A stretch of 64,000 nucleotides of DNA, from contig NZ_QJJK01000012.1 of assembly GCF_003201475.1 (NCBI RefSeq), forward strand, positions 124,001 through 188,000, in the 5' to 3' direction. The translations under genes and the position numbers were made by a program. Shown here one piece after another: positions 26,376 to 34,988 of the stretch (position 1 is its first letter; each line of letters starts with the position of its first letter). The DNA is from Chelatococcus asaccharovorans (GTDB lineage Bacteria > Pseudomonadota > Alphaproteobacteria > Rhizobiales > Beijerinckiaceae). The notes under the pieces were generated by a model that was not told where the DNA came from, made no database searches, and was given only the letters and a program-made list of their open reading frames with translations.

Positions 26376-27635
26376 TCACGCCACAGCTGACGACGGCTCA
26401 CGGGCGATGCCGAGATCGGCCCAGGTCTTGGGCTTGTCGACGAGCGCGCCATATTTCTGTTTCGGCGCGTAGTGCCCTGCAACGTCGGCATCGGCGACGA
26501 GGCGCAGCAACTGCGATGCCCGCGTATGCAGCGAGGCGGTACGCACGTCCCGCCACAAGCGCTCGAGCGGAGCCGTCTTGAAGAGCGCGCGCGTGCCGAC
26601 CATGTCGAACACCTTGGTGATGACGTGGATCGCCGTCTCGCGAGCCGTGTGATGGGCACGCAGCGAGGCGAGCGCAGCGTCACCGAAGCGCTCCTGCTCC
26701 CACAGTGAGTTGGCAATGAGACAGGACCCGCGCGAGGCCTGGACCTCACCCGACAATTCGCCGAGCGTGACCATCAACCCTTCCTCGTTCTGCAGGAACG
26801 GCCGCGCCCTGAGCACCTCCAGCACATAGTCGAGCGCGCCCTGGGCCGCGCCGAGCAGGTGGAACGCCTGCGACAGCTCGAGGGTATAGGGATCCTTCTG
26901 CACGAAATCGCCGGGTTCGCCCAGAACGTTGTCCCAGGGGATGAAGACATTGTCGAGCTTGGCGCTCCAGCTCACGGAGCTGCGCAGCCCGATGATATCG
27001 TCCCAGCCGTGGCGGGAGAAGGTGAGGCCGGGGCTGTCCTTCGTGACGATAGACAGGGTCAGCCCGTCGGTGGCGGCATTGGCCCCCGGGGCAATGCTCC
27101 AGTAGAGCATATAGTCCGCGACCGGCGCATTGGAGCAGAAGTGCTTCGCGGCATTGGCCAGGAAGCCGCCCTTTACCGGCGCCATCTCGGCCTGGAAGAT
27201 CAGCTTCCGCGTCGCATCCTTGGCAGCCGTCTGCTCTTGGTGGTTCACCTCGCTGCCAAGGGAGCCCATGATGGCGCCCTTGGTGACGACATCGCCCAGA
27301 ATGCGGCGCTTCTGCTCGTCGTTGCCGAGGCGCGCGACCGCACCGCACTGGTGATAGTGAATGATGAGATCCCAGCCGGTCGCGGCACAAGCGCGTGAGA
27401 CCTGCTCGGTCACCAGGTAAGCCGTCAGATGTGCGTTGCCGGTGGCAGGCCCCTCCCCGCCGAACTGCCGCGGCACAGCAAGGTTCAAGATTCCCGCCTC
27501 ACGCAGCAGCGCAAATGTCTCGGTCGGAAACGCCGCCGCCTCATCGTCACGGCGCGACGCTTTCGCAATGTCCGGCGCGAGAGAACTGGCAATATCGACC
27601 CAGCGCTGTTGCTCTGCGGTGAGGGTGAAAGCCAT
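26376..27635 (-). CDS. Flavin-dependent monooxygenase, acyl-CoA-dehydrogenase fold
   Basis: A 419-residue protein of the acyl-CoA dehydrogenase type 2 family, close in organisation to group D flavin monooxygenases (DszC/HsaA-like). The N-terminal helical domain, the middle domain (GSLGSEVNHQEQT, the flavin-side loop) and the C-terminal domain ending in PLERLWRDVRTASLHTRA are recognisable. The RDV...H pattern is typical of the oxygenase branch rather than true dehydrogenases. Such enzymes need reduced FMN from a separate reductase, and a flavin reductase lies in the divergent half of this locus (32342-32845). The ATG has AAGGGA upstream. It is the first gene of the leftward ABC-importer unit. 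Confidence 0.82.
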   Translation of the reverse strand: MAFTLTAEQQRWVDIASSLAPDIAKASRRDDEAAAFPTETFALLREAGILNLAVPRQFGGEGPATGNAHLTAYLVTEQVSRACAATGWDLIIHYHQCGAVARLGNDEQKRRILGDVVTKGAIMGSLGSEVNHQEQTAAKDATRKLIFQAEMAPVKGGFLANAAKHFCSNAPVADYMLYWSIAPGANAATDGLTLSIVTKDSPGLTFSRHGWDDIIGLRSSVSWSAKLDNVFIPWDNVLGEPGDFVQKDPYTLELSQAFHLLGAAQGALDYVLEVLRARPFLQNEEGLMVTLGELSGEVQASRGSCLIANSLWEQERFGDAALASLRAHHTARETAIHVITKVFDMVGTRALFKTAPLERLWRDVRTASLHTRASQLLRLVADADVAGHYAPKQKYGALVDKPKTWADLGIAREPSSAVA

Positions 27636-27708
27636 GACACATCCCTTTCGATAGCGGCAGCTTGAGCCCGCCTTGTAAGGCGCTGGCTTCAGGGAAGCGC
27701 GCCGGTTT

Positions 27709-27726
27709 ACTGCATGCAGAATGCAG
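27709..27726. promoter_or_regulatory. Candidate GntR operator 1 (ACTGCATGCAGAATGCAG)
   Basis: Contains the perfect 10-base palindrome CTGCATGCAG (27710-27719), 75 bases upstream of the monooxygenase start. The 16-base stretch ACTGCATGCAG-N-ATGC recurs at 29928-29943 in the divergent promoter region of the same locus. I assign it to the GntR regulator of the locus by inference. Confidence 0.6.
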
Positions 27727-27895
27727 CACTTTGCGACCAAGTCAAACCTGAAATGCACGGATTCTGTGCGAAAGCGGTGAGGCAAATGCCCATGAATGCG
27801 GCGATCTGCGCGCAGGCCAAGTCATCGCCTTGGCATTGCAGGTCTTTTCAAGCTTGCCGTGTGATGTTCCCGCGCGAAAATTCGGCAATACGATT

Positions 27896-28000
27896 TAGAG
27901 CATATTCGGTGAACTCCGGTTCACCGAATATGCTCTAGGCCTTTGTTTTTACGCATTTTCTTCACGCGAACCGATGTCCACTTCGCTCGAAAATGCTCTA
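27896..28000. repeat. Dispersed palindromic repeat, family 1 copy 1
   Basis: TAGAGCATATTCGGTGAA (27896-27913) and its exact complement (27920-27937) form an 18-base perfect stem with a 6-base loop. A conserved tail follows (acgcattttcttcacgcgaacc ... cttcgctcgaaaatgctct). The same element recurs at 46226-46330. The layout resembles RIME-like rhizobial intergenic repeats. The right half is translated as the C terminus of the M20 peptidase gene. Confidence 0.88.
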
Positions 28001-29421
28001 GAGCAAAAATCGACGAGCAAATTCACCGGCTTAGATGGTATCAGACGATTCCATCTAAGCCGGATTTGCTCGAGGAGAAGCGCATAGGCTTCCTGCCCGC
28101 GGCGGAAATTGTCCAGGCGCAGAAATTCGTCCGGCGCATGGAAGTTCTCGTCCGGCAGGCCGAAGCCGTAGATCACCGTATAGGCATCGAGTTCCCGGCG
28201 AAAAAGATCGAGGATCGGAATGGAGCCGCCCGAGCGGGTGTAATAGGGCTCGCGCCCGTAGAGCGTGACAAGAACATCGCGCGCGGCCCGATTAGCGGGA
28301 TGATCCATGGGAATGAGATAAGGCGAGGCGGCATTGGGCAGGATATTGACGGTGATCTCAATACCATTGAGCCGCTGGCTTTCGAGATGGCGCTTGACGG
28401 CCAGCGCGACCGTCTCCGGCGCTTGATCCGGCACCAGCCGACAGGTGACCGCCGCGCGCGCCGACGACGGAATGATCGTCTTCACGCCAGGTCCGGTATA
28501 GCCTCCCGTGATGCCATTGATCTCGAAGGTCGGCCGTATCCCGATGCGTTCGCGGGTCGTGAACCCGACCTCCCCCGCCAGCGCCGACACCCCGATCGCG
28601 CGGCGATAACGGGCTTCGTCGAAGGGAATGGCCGCGAGCCGGCGCCGCTCGTCATCGCTCGGCGCGCGCACATCGTCATAGAAGCCGGGGATCGTCACCC
28701 GGCCGGATGCATCGTGGATACTTGCAAGGAGGGCGACGAGCGCGTGGACCGGATTGGCGACCGCGCCGCCATAGAGGCCTGCGTGAAGGTCTGTCGCAGG
28801 CCCCTGGGCCACGACTTCGAGAGCACAGATACCGCGCAGCCCGACACGGAGATCCGCCTCGGTTGCGCTCCACTGCCAGCCATCGGCACTGATCGCCATG
28901 TCGCAGGCGAGACGCGTGCGATGAAGGGCCACGAAATCCGGCAGATCAGGACTGAGGATTTCTTCCTGGCCTTCGAACAGCACTTTCACATTCACGGGCA
29001 GGCGCCCGTGCGTCTTCAGCAATGCCTCCAGCGCCAGAATAGGCGCCAGCATATTGCCCTTGTCGTCGGAAGCCCCGCGCGCATAGATGCGTCCATCCCG
29101 GATCGTCGGGGAGAACGGCGGATCGGTCCAGGCCTCGACGGGATCCACGGGCTGCACGTCGAAATGCCCGTAGATCAGCACCGTAGGCTGGCCGGGCGCG
29201 CCAAGCCAATCCCCATAGACCATCGGATAGCGCCCGGCGCGGAGCACCTCGACATCGGCGAGGCCAGCGGCTTGTAGCCTCGCCGCGACCCAAGCCGCGG
29301 CGCGATCGACGTCCGGCAGATGGGCCGGATCGGCGGAGATGCTCGGGATACGCAGGAAGTCCTTGAGATCCTCGACAAAGGAGGCCTGTCGCTCCTCGAG
29401 ATAGTCCCGCCAATCCGCCAT
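27949..29421 (-). CDS. M20-family metallopeptidase/dipeptidase
   Basis: A 490-residue cytoplasmic zinc peptidase of the M20/M28 dipeptidase group that hydrolyses a C-terminal peptide or amide bond. Metal-ligand residues are H86 (YGHFDVQP), D119 or D120 (GASDDKG) and the catalytic Glu pair E153-E154 (EGQEEI). The last 40 residues or so are encoded by two repeat elements (28008-28071 and 27896-28000) and look foreign to the family, so the native stop has been replaced. It is transcribed leftward with the SnoaL-like gene, 12 bases downstream of it. It probably hydrolyses the compound taken up by the locus. Confidence 0.88.
   Translation of the reverse strand: MADWRDYLEERQASFVEDLKDFLRIPSISADPAHLPDVDRAAAWVAARLQAAGLADVEVLRAGRYPMVYGDWLGAPGQPTVLIYGHFDVQPVDPVEAWTDPPFSPTIRDGRIYARGASDDKGNMLAPILALEALLKTHGRLPVNVKVLFEGQEEILSPDLPDFVALHRTRLACDMAISADGWQWSATEADLRVGLRGICALEVVAQGPATDLHAGLYGGAVANPVHALVALLASIHDASGRVTIPGFYDDVRAPSDDERRRLAAIPFDEARYRRAIGVSALAGEVGFTTRERIGIRPTFEINGITGGYTGPGVKTIIPSSARAAVTCRLVPDQAPETVALAVKRHLESQRLNGIEITVNILPNAASPYLIPMDHPANRAARDVLVTLYGREPYYTRSGGSIPILDLFRRELDAYTVIYGFGLPDENFHAPDEFLRLDNFRRGQEAYALLLEQIRLRWNRLIPSKPVNLLVDFCSRAFSSEVDIGSREENA
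28015..28071. repeat. Dispersed palindromic repeat, family 2 copy 1
   Basis: Nested arms GAGCAAAT/ATTTGCTC and CCGGCTTAGATGG/CCATCTAAGCCGG enclose a 12-base loop. The right half (28044-28071) is identical over 28 bases to 52414-52441, and the left part is identical over 16 bases to 15378-15393. It lies inside the 3' end of the M20 coding frame. Confidence 0.88.
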
Positions 29422-29433
29422 CGCTATCCCCCC

Positions 29434-29850
29434 TCAGGCTGCGCCGTCGAGCTGGCGCTGGAGCACGAGGCTGTCGCGCAGCACCCAGCTCTCCTGGATC
29501 TGGCCATCGGCCACCCGGTAGATCCCGATGCCCGGAACGGTTACCGCACGGCCCGTCGCCGCGCGCCCCTGAAACTCGCCCTGATGGGTCGCTAGCATCG
29601 TGTAACGGACGACGACCTTCTCGCCGTCAACGAGGACGTCATCCAGCGTGAAGCGCACGTCCGGAAAGGCCGACACGAGCGAATCATAGTTCTTGTGGAT
29701 ACCGGCCGGACCTGCGAGCACGCCGCGGGCACCCGCGTGATTGAGGTATCCGGGGGCGAACAGACTGTCGATGGCATCGGGCTGACGCTTGTCCCAGACC
29801 ACATCATAATAGTTGAGGACGACGGCGCGGGGTGAAGCGGGTTCGTTCAT
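29434..29850 (-). CDS. SnoaL-like polyketide cyclase/ester cyclase family protein
   Basis: A 138-residue protein of the NTF2-like SnoaL fold: NYYDVVWDKRQPDAIDSLFAPGYLNHAG, a conserved FPDVRFTLDDVLVDGEKVVVRYT core and the closing RVADGQIQESWVLRDS. Members act as cyclases, hydrolases or binding proteins on small molecules, and specific chemistry cannot be inferred. The ATG has CGGAG upstream; the longer frame was rejected. It is the first gene of the M20 unit and faces the M24 genes across the 29851-30017 promoter region. Confidence 0.8.
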   Translation of the reverse strand: MNEPASPRAVVLNYYDVVWDKRQPDAIDSLFAPGYLNHAGARGVLAGPAGIHKNYDSLVSAFPDVRFTLDDVLVDGEKVVVRYTMLATHQGEFQGRAATGRAVTVPGIGIYRVADGQIQESWVLRDSLVLQRQLDGAA

Positions 29851-29927
29851 GGGAAACTCCGGAAGAAAGTGGACGACGATCTTGGACGCGCTTGACAATC
29901 GAGAGGCGCCGGTTCCAGATTAAACAC

Positions 29928-29943
29928 ACTGCATGCAGCATGC
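29928..29943. promoter_or_regulatory. Candidate GntR operator 2 (ACTGCATGCAGCATGC)
   Basis: Second copy of the ACTGCATGCAG-N-ATGC motif, in the 167-base region between the divergent SnoaL-like and M24 genes. A TTGACA (29892-29897) lies upstream of it on the plus strand, so the motif could sit at or just beyond a -10 element and block transcription; the -10 itself is not clear. Confidence 0.6.
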
Positions 29944-30017
29944 CATAGCCAATTCGCGATGATTGCCCCTCAATCCGGCTTTAAGGGCAGCCGTCGTTCC
30001 GCCGCGAAAGTGCGTCC

Positions 30018-31118
30018 ATGTCCGACCTGTTCTCCACGCGCCGCGACCGTGCGCGCAGGGCCCTGCGATCCGCCGATATCGACCTGCTGCTTTTGGGGCC
30101 CGGGCCAGGTTTTCGCTATTTCGCGGGGAAAAACGCGATCGCCACCGAGCGCTTCGTCGCGCTCGCGATCGGCGCCGACGGCCGCGACCGGATTTTCACG
30201 CCACGCTTGCAGGCGCCGCTTTATGCAGGCATCGCCGGCGTGGACATCGCGATCTGGGACGAGGCCGAGAATCCGCTGGAGCATGTCGCGCTCGTCGCAC
30301 AGGAGGCCGCCGCCAGGACCGTTGCGGTCAATCCCGAGTTCTGGAGCGGTTTTCTTCTCGCGCTCAAGGCGCTCCTGCCTGACATCGCGCTCCGTAGCGG
30401 CGCCTCGGTCATCGACGGTCAGCGCCGCACCAAGGGCGCGGAGGAAATCGCGGCGTTAGAGGCTGCGGCTGCGCGCATCGATGCCGTATGGGCCCGGTTC
30501 TGCGCGACGACACCCTCCATGCTCGGCCGCACGGAACTGGAGCTCAGGGCCGATATCGACCGGCTCATGCGGCAGGAGGGTTTCAGCGAGGTCAGCTGGG
30601 TCGATGTCGGGGCCGGCGCCAATGGCGCCTCGCCGCTGCACCACGGCAGCGATCATGTGATCCGCGCCGGGGAGCCGGTGGTCTTCGATTTCGCCGGCTG
30701 CTTCGACGGCTACTACGGCGATATCTGCCGCGTCGCGGTTTCCGGCGAACCAAGCCCCGAATTTCAGGCCATTTATGACATCGTCCACGACGCGCAGGAG
30801 GCGGCGTTCCGGGCCGTGCGTCCGGGTGTTCCCGCTGAGGAGATCGATGCGATCGCGCGGCGGATCATCAGCGACAAGGGGTTCGGATCCTACTTTACCC
30901 ATCGCCTCGGCCACGGTATCGGCCTCGCGGCCCATGAGGAACCCTATATCGTGGCGGGCAATGCGACGCCGCTCGCGGCGGGAATGGTTTTCTCCAATGA
31001 ACCCGGCATCTACATTCCGGAGCGCTGGGGCGTTCGCATCGAAGATATCGTTGTCGTCACGGATGACGGCGCCCGGCGCCTGACCCAATCTCCCCGCCAT
31101 CTCGTTCGCCTCGGCTGA
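30018..31118 (+). CDS. M24-family Xaa-Pro-type peptidase
   Basis: A 366-residue aminopeptidase P/prolidase-like enzyme. It has an N-terminal creatinase-like domain (residues 1-130) and a C-terminal pita-bread catalytic domain. All five metal ligands are visible: Asp in VFDFAGC, Asp in YYGDICR, His in RLGHGIG, Glu in FSNEPG and Glu in VRIEDIV. It is the first gene of the rightward unit, followed 18 bases later by a second M24-fold protein. It likely cleaves an imido or amide bond in the substrate imported by the locus. Confidence 0.87.
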   Translation: MSDLFSTRRDRARRALRSADIDLLLLGPGPGFRYFAGKNAIATERFVALAIGADGRDRIFTPRLQAPLYAGIAGVDIAIWDEAENPLEHVALVAQEAAARTVAVNPEFWSGFLLALKALLPDIALRSGASVIDGQRRTKGAEEIAALEAAAARIDAVWARFCATTPSMLGRTELELRADIDRLMRQEGFSEVSWVDVGAGANGASPLHHGSDHVIRAGEPVVFDFAGCFDGYYGDICRVAVSGEPSPEFQAIYDIVHDAQEAAFRAVRPGVPAEEIDAIARRIISDKGFGSYFTHRLGHGIGLAAHEEPYIVAGNATPLAAGMVFSNEPGIYIPERWGVRIEDIVVVTDDGARRLTQSPRHLVRLG

Positions 31119-31136
31119 GCCACCGGAAGTATCGCC

Positions 31137-32270
31137 ATGTCCACACCTAAGGTCTTCGCTTTTCCGCTCGAAGAATATGCCGCGCGCGTGGCAGTCCTAC
31201 GCGAACGCATGAAGGATGTGGGCGCCGATGTGCTCATCATCGATGAATTCGAGCACCTTGCCTATTTCACCGGACATATTCCGACCGCCGCCATGTACCA
31301 GTGCTGCCTGATGCCTGCAGCCGGCGAGCCGGTGATGATCGTGCGCTCCCTCGACGGTCCTATGCTCGAAGAAATGAGCTGGACCAAAGATCATATTCTC
31401 TTCGATGACGGGGACGATCCGATCGCGATCGTCATCGCCGAATTGAAACGCCGCGGCTTCGGGAAAAGCCGCATTGCGGTGGAAACCGACTCTCACATTC
31501 TTCTTCCCAAACGCCTCAAGGCGTTCAAGGCGGCCCTTGATGAGGCGACTTTCATCGATTTCGGTGGCCATATGTGGGAGCAGCGGCTGCGGAAATCGCC
31601 CCGCGAGATCGACTATCTCCGGCGCTGCGCCGGCATCTGCGACGTCGCGACGCTTGCCGGTGCAGAGGCATCGCGCGCCGGCGTGCCCGAACGTGAGGTC
31701 GCGGCCGCCATCACGAGCGCTGCCCTGAAAGCCGGAGCCGATAATACGCGGCTTCTCCTGATGCAGTCCGGTCCCCGCTCCAGCACCCTGCATGGCGGCC
31801 TGGGCAACCGCATCCTGGCCAATGGCGATATCGTCCATATCGAGATGGTGCCGCATCTGCGCGGCTATACCGCGCGCTCCATGCGCCCCGTCTCGGTCGG
31901 CGCCCCCAGCGCGCGACAGCGAGAGGCCGCGCAGGCTCTCATCAGCCTCCAGGATGCGCAGTTCCAGGCCATGCGGCCGGGCGCTCATGCCGGTGAAGTC
32001 GACGCCATTCTGCGCGAGGGCGTCCTGAAGGCAGGCCTGCGCGACAGCTACACCAACATCACGGGCTACACCCTCGGGCTCGTGACGATCCCACGCACCA
32101 GCGATTTCACGCGCGTCTTCCTGGCCAATTCGGCGTGGCGCCTCGAAGAGGGCATGGTGTTTCACATGTATACCTGGGCCGAGGGAATGGCGTTCAGTGA
32201 AACCATGCTGGTCACCGCGACCGGCGCCGAACGACTGACGCAGATCGACAGAAAGCTCTTTATTTCCTAG
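31137..32270 (+). CDS. M24-fold protein lacking canonical metal ligands
   Basis: A 377-residue two-domain protein with the same fold as the preceding gene, but with most metal-ligand positions changed: VHIEMVPHLRGYTARSMRP where the two Asp would be, GYTLGL in place of GHGIG, and HMYTWAEG in place of the NEPG loop. Only the last Glu (FSETML) may remain. Creatinase and related amidinohydrolases use this fold without metal, so a metal-independent hydrolase for a small amidine, urea or amide is possible. The Shine-Dalgarno is GGAAG. It is co-transcribed with the upstream M24 peptidase and the downstream flavin reductase. Confidence 0.78.
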   Translation: MSTPKVFAFPLEEYAARVAVLRERMKDVGADVLIIDEFEHLAYFTGHIPTAAMYQCCLMPAAGEPVMIVRSLDGPMLEEMSWTKDHILFDDGDDPIAIVIAELKRRGFGKSRIAVETDSHILLPKRLKAFKAALDEATFIDFGGHMWEQRLRKSPREIDYLRRCAGICDVATLAGAEASRAGVPEREVAAAITSAALKAGADNTRLLLMQSGPRSSTLHGGLGNRILANGDIVHIEMVPHLRGYTARSMRPVSVGAPSARQREAAQALISLQDAQFQAMRPGAHAGEVDAILREGVLKAGLRDSYTNITGYTLGLVTIPRTSDFTRVFLANSAWRLEEGMVFHMYTWAEGMAFSETMLVTATGAERLTQIDRKLFIS

Positions 32271-32341
32271 TGATCGGCTTGCGCAGGCCGGCAGCCGAGA
32301 GCCCGAAACAGGGCGTCTTTGAGAGCGCATGGAGCACCGAC

Positions 32342-32845
32342 ATGCCCGACATTTCGTTCCCCCCATTTGACAGTGCAAGCTTCCGCCGGGCGCTTGGGCA
32401 TTATGCAACGGGTGTCGCAGTCATCACGGGCCTCGGCGACAAGGATGAGCGCTTCGGACTGACGGTCAGCTCCTTCAACTCCGTCTCGCTCGACCCGCCG
32501 CTTGTCCTTTTCAGCATCGATCGCGCGGCACGCAGCCTCCCCCTGCTCCTGGCGGCCGAAGGTTATGCCGTCAATATCCTGTGCCGGAACCAGGACCACC
32601 TGTCGAACCGCTTCGCGCGATATGGTGGAGACAAATGGACCTCTGTCGAACACACACACGGCCATGCACAGGCGCCTCTCCTGCCAGATACGCTGGCTCA
32701 TTTCGAATGTGTCCATTACGCGCATTACGATGGCGGAGATCATGTGATCTGCGTCGGACGGGTGCTGACATTTTCCTGGAACGAGGCGGAGCGCCCCCTC
32801 ATCTTCTTCCGCGGGGCCTATCGCGACCTTCATCTGGAGGCGTGA
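32342..32845 (+). CDS. Flavin reductase (NADH:FMN oxidoreductase family)
   Basis: A 167-residue flavin-reductase-like FMN-binding domain protein (HpaC/DszD type): ALGHYATGVAVITGLGDKDERFGLTVSSFNSVSLDPPLVLFS in the N-terminal half, then the family CxGRVL strand (VICVGRVLTF). It reduces free FMN with NADH for a partner monooxygenase. The best candidate partner is the acyl-CoA-dehydrogenase-fold protein at 26376-27635, across the locus. The start is the ATG with GGAG upstream. The gene ends just before a truncated gpsA. Confidence 0.88.
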   Translation: MPDISFPPFDSASFRRALGHYATGVAVITGLGDKDERFGLTVSSFNSVSLDPPLVLFSIDRAARSLPLLLAAEGYAVNILCRNQDHLSNRFARYGGDKWTSVEHTHGHAQAPLLPDTLAHFECVHYAHYDGGDHVICVGRVLTFSWNEAERPLIFFRGAYRDLHLEA

Positions 32846-32886
32846 CGGCTGGCGCAGAGCCTCCGTATTCCAACTGCAGGTCGGCC

Positions 32887-33837
32887 GTTGGCGCGCGAAA
32901 CGCGACGGCCACCTGCGTTCGACGCCTGCCGCGCCTGTGGACAACCGGCGATGAGGCCAGCGCAACCCGTGACGCCGATATTGTTCTTCTTGTTGTTCCC
33001 TCGCAACATCTTCGCGCCATTGCCGCGCAACTGCGCGGATTATTGCCGGCGCAGGCGACGGTCGTCATCTGTTCAAAGGGCGTGGAACAGGATACGGGGG
33101 CTTTGCTCTCGGTGGTGGTCGAGGAGGAGTTGCCGGATCACGCTATAGCGGTTCTCTCCGGCCCCACATTCGCCGCCGAAGTCGCCGCGGGAATGCCATC
33201 GGCCGTGACCATTGCATCATCGGATGCAGCCCTCAATCCTGCCCGCTCCCAGGCGGCGCGGGTCGCCAGGGCGCTCGGCACAAAGACGTTCCGCCCCTAT
33301 GTGTCGGACGACGTGATCGGGGTCGAGGTCAGTGGCGCGGTCAAGAACGTGCTCGCCATCGCGAGTGGAATTGCAACGGGATTGGGCTTTGGCGCCAACA
33401 CGCGAGCGGCGCTGGTCAGCCGCGGTCTCCACGAAATCCAGGGGTTGAGTGCAGCGCTCGGCGGCCGCCGCGAAACAGTCACCGGATTGTCGGGTGTGGG
33501 CGACCTCACCTTGACCTGCTCGAGCGAGCAGTCCCGCAACATGCGTTTCGGCATGGCTCTTGCCACCGGTCGCTCGGCGGCGGATGTCTTCGAGGGCCGG
33601 CCCGTCGTCGTCGAAGGCGCAGACAATGCCGTCTCCGTCACCAATCTCGCCCGCCGGCACGCGATCGATATGCCGATCTGCGAGGCCGTTCGCGCCATCG
33701 TCGTGGACCGCCTTCCCATTCCCGATGTGATGAATGCGCTGTTGCAGCGCCCCTTCAAGGATGAGCGGGCGGATCTTGGTCTGTCTATTTCTCACAGTAT
33801 CAGCCGGAATGCTGCCAAGTCCATGGCCGGGATCTGA
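32887..33837 (+). pseudogene. gpsA: 5'-truncated glycerol-3-phosphate dehydrogenase gene
   Basis: The frame matches NAD(P)H:glycerol-3-phosphate dehydrogenase from the middle of the Rossmann domain to the C terminus: ADIVLLVVPSQHLR, VICSKGVEQDTG, LSGPTFAAEVAAGMPSAVTIA, the catalytic-lysine segment VSGAVKNVLAIASG, and TGLSGVGDLTLTCSSEQSRN. The N-terminal GxGxxG dinucleotide motif and roughly the first 50-60 residues are missing; the upstream part of the open frame is the flavin reductase read in another frame. The junction lies within about 40 bases of the flavin reductase stop. It is probably non-functional. Confidence 0.85.
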
Positions 33838-33850
33838 GGCATGCGGGGCA

Positions 33851-34780
33851 ATCTTGAATGCCGGCGTTGGCTTTCACATTCCACGCTACGCGGTAAGTTT
33901 CGTGTCCACGGCGCGCAGTCTCAAGGATGTGGAGATTGTGGAGGAGACCCCGGTGGAGGAGAGCCTGACGCCATGCGGGGCGGCCCTCTCGGAGCCGGTG
34001 ATGCCGACGCGCCTGCGCCACCGCGGCCATGAGATCCAGATCGATGCGTTTCCGGTGGGCGCCAACGCGTCTTACATTCGCGCGCTCTGCCAGCGCGACC
34101 TCACGCGGCAGCGCGAGGAGGCGATCCGCAAGGATCTCGACGGAAAGCGCTTCATCATCTCCGTGGGGCGTACCGACTACACCAAGGGAACGCGGGATAT
34201 GCTGCTCGCCTTCGAGCGGCTTCTGGAGCGGCGGCCGGAACTCCTGGGCACCATCCAGCTCCTCGTGACATCCGTGTCGTCAAACCCCGGCATGAGCGTC
34301 TATCGCAACGTACAGCGCGAGATCGAGCAGATCGCCGGCCGCATCAACGGCCGTTTCGCCACCCTCTCCGGTCAGCCGCTGCTGCTGTTCACGCGCGCGC
34401 TGCCCTTCGAGGAACTCGTCGCCTATTATCGGTGCGCGGACGTCTGCTGGATCACGCCGCTGCGCGACGGCCTCAATCTCGTCGCCAAGGAATATGTGGC
34501 GGCGCGGCTTGGCATGGGCGGGGCGCTCGTGCTGTCCGAATTCACCGGCGCTGCGGTCGAGTTGTCCAGCGCGGTCCTGACAAACCCCTATTCGACCCGC
34601 GCCATGGACGCCGCCATCGACGAGGCGCTCGACATGCCGAAGGATGAGCAGTTGCGGCGGATGGACGTCATGTGGGAGAGCGTCGAGAAATACGACTCGG
34701 CCCACTGGGCGAAACACATCGTAAGCCGCTTCGCATTGCCCCTGAAGACTATCGATCCCACCCGCATAGCCGCCGAGTAG
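33851..34780 (+). pseudogene. ggpS: 5'-truncated glucosylglycerol-phosphate synthase (GT20)
   Basis: The frame matches the C-terminal two-thirds of GT20 enzymes, closest by eye to glucosylglycerol-phosphate synthase: GVGFHIPRYAVSFVSTARSL, IQIDAFPVGANASYI, FIISVGRTDYTKGTRDMLLAFERLL, and the nucleotide-sugar region ITPLRDGLNLVAKEYVA. The first roughly 200 residues, with half of the active site, are absent. The homology begins about 14 bases after the gpsA remnant stop. Intact GgpS joins ADP-glucose to glycerol-3-phosphate, the product of GpsA. It is likely inactive. Confidence 0.82.
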
Positions 34781-34794
34781 ACGGCGCAGGTCAA

Positions 34795-34836
34795 GTGTCC
34801 GGGCTGAGGTGTCCGGGCTGAGGTCTTCGGGCTTCC
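34795..34836. repeat. 14-bp tandem repeat after the ggpS remnant
   Basis: GTGTCCGGGCTGAG occurs twice in tandem (34795-34822), followed by a degenerate third unit (GTCTTCGGGCTTCC). It lies 15 bases after the remnant stop codon. Confidence 0.75.
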
Positions 34837-34988
34837 GTTTTTGCTTGCGCCAGGATCCGCGTCCTGGGCGTCGAGCGTCACCGACAATCGGCGGGAAACC
34901 GTTTCGCGGATAGACCGTTAACGTTGCGGGGGAAACCTTGCAGGAGAGATATCCGGCGTCTCGACTTCGATAAGGGAGCAACGCGACG

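Noticed and set aside
32581-32886. Upstream part of the gpsA open frame as the true N terminus
   Set aside because: It is the flavin reductase gene read in another frame and lacks the Rossmann GxGxxG motif, so the gene is truncated instead.
33734-33850. ATG at 33734 as the start of the ggpS-like gene
   Set aside because: It lies within the gpsA remnant in a different frame and its residues do not match GT20; homology starts only near 33851.
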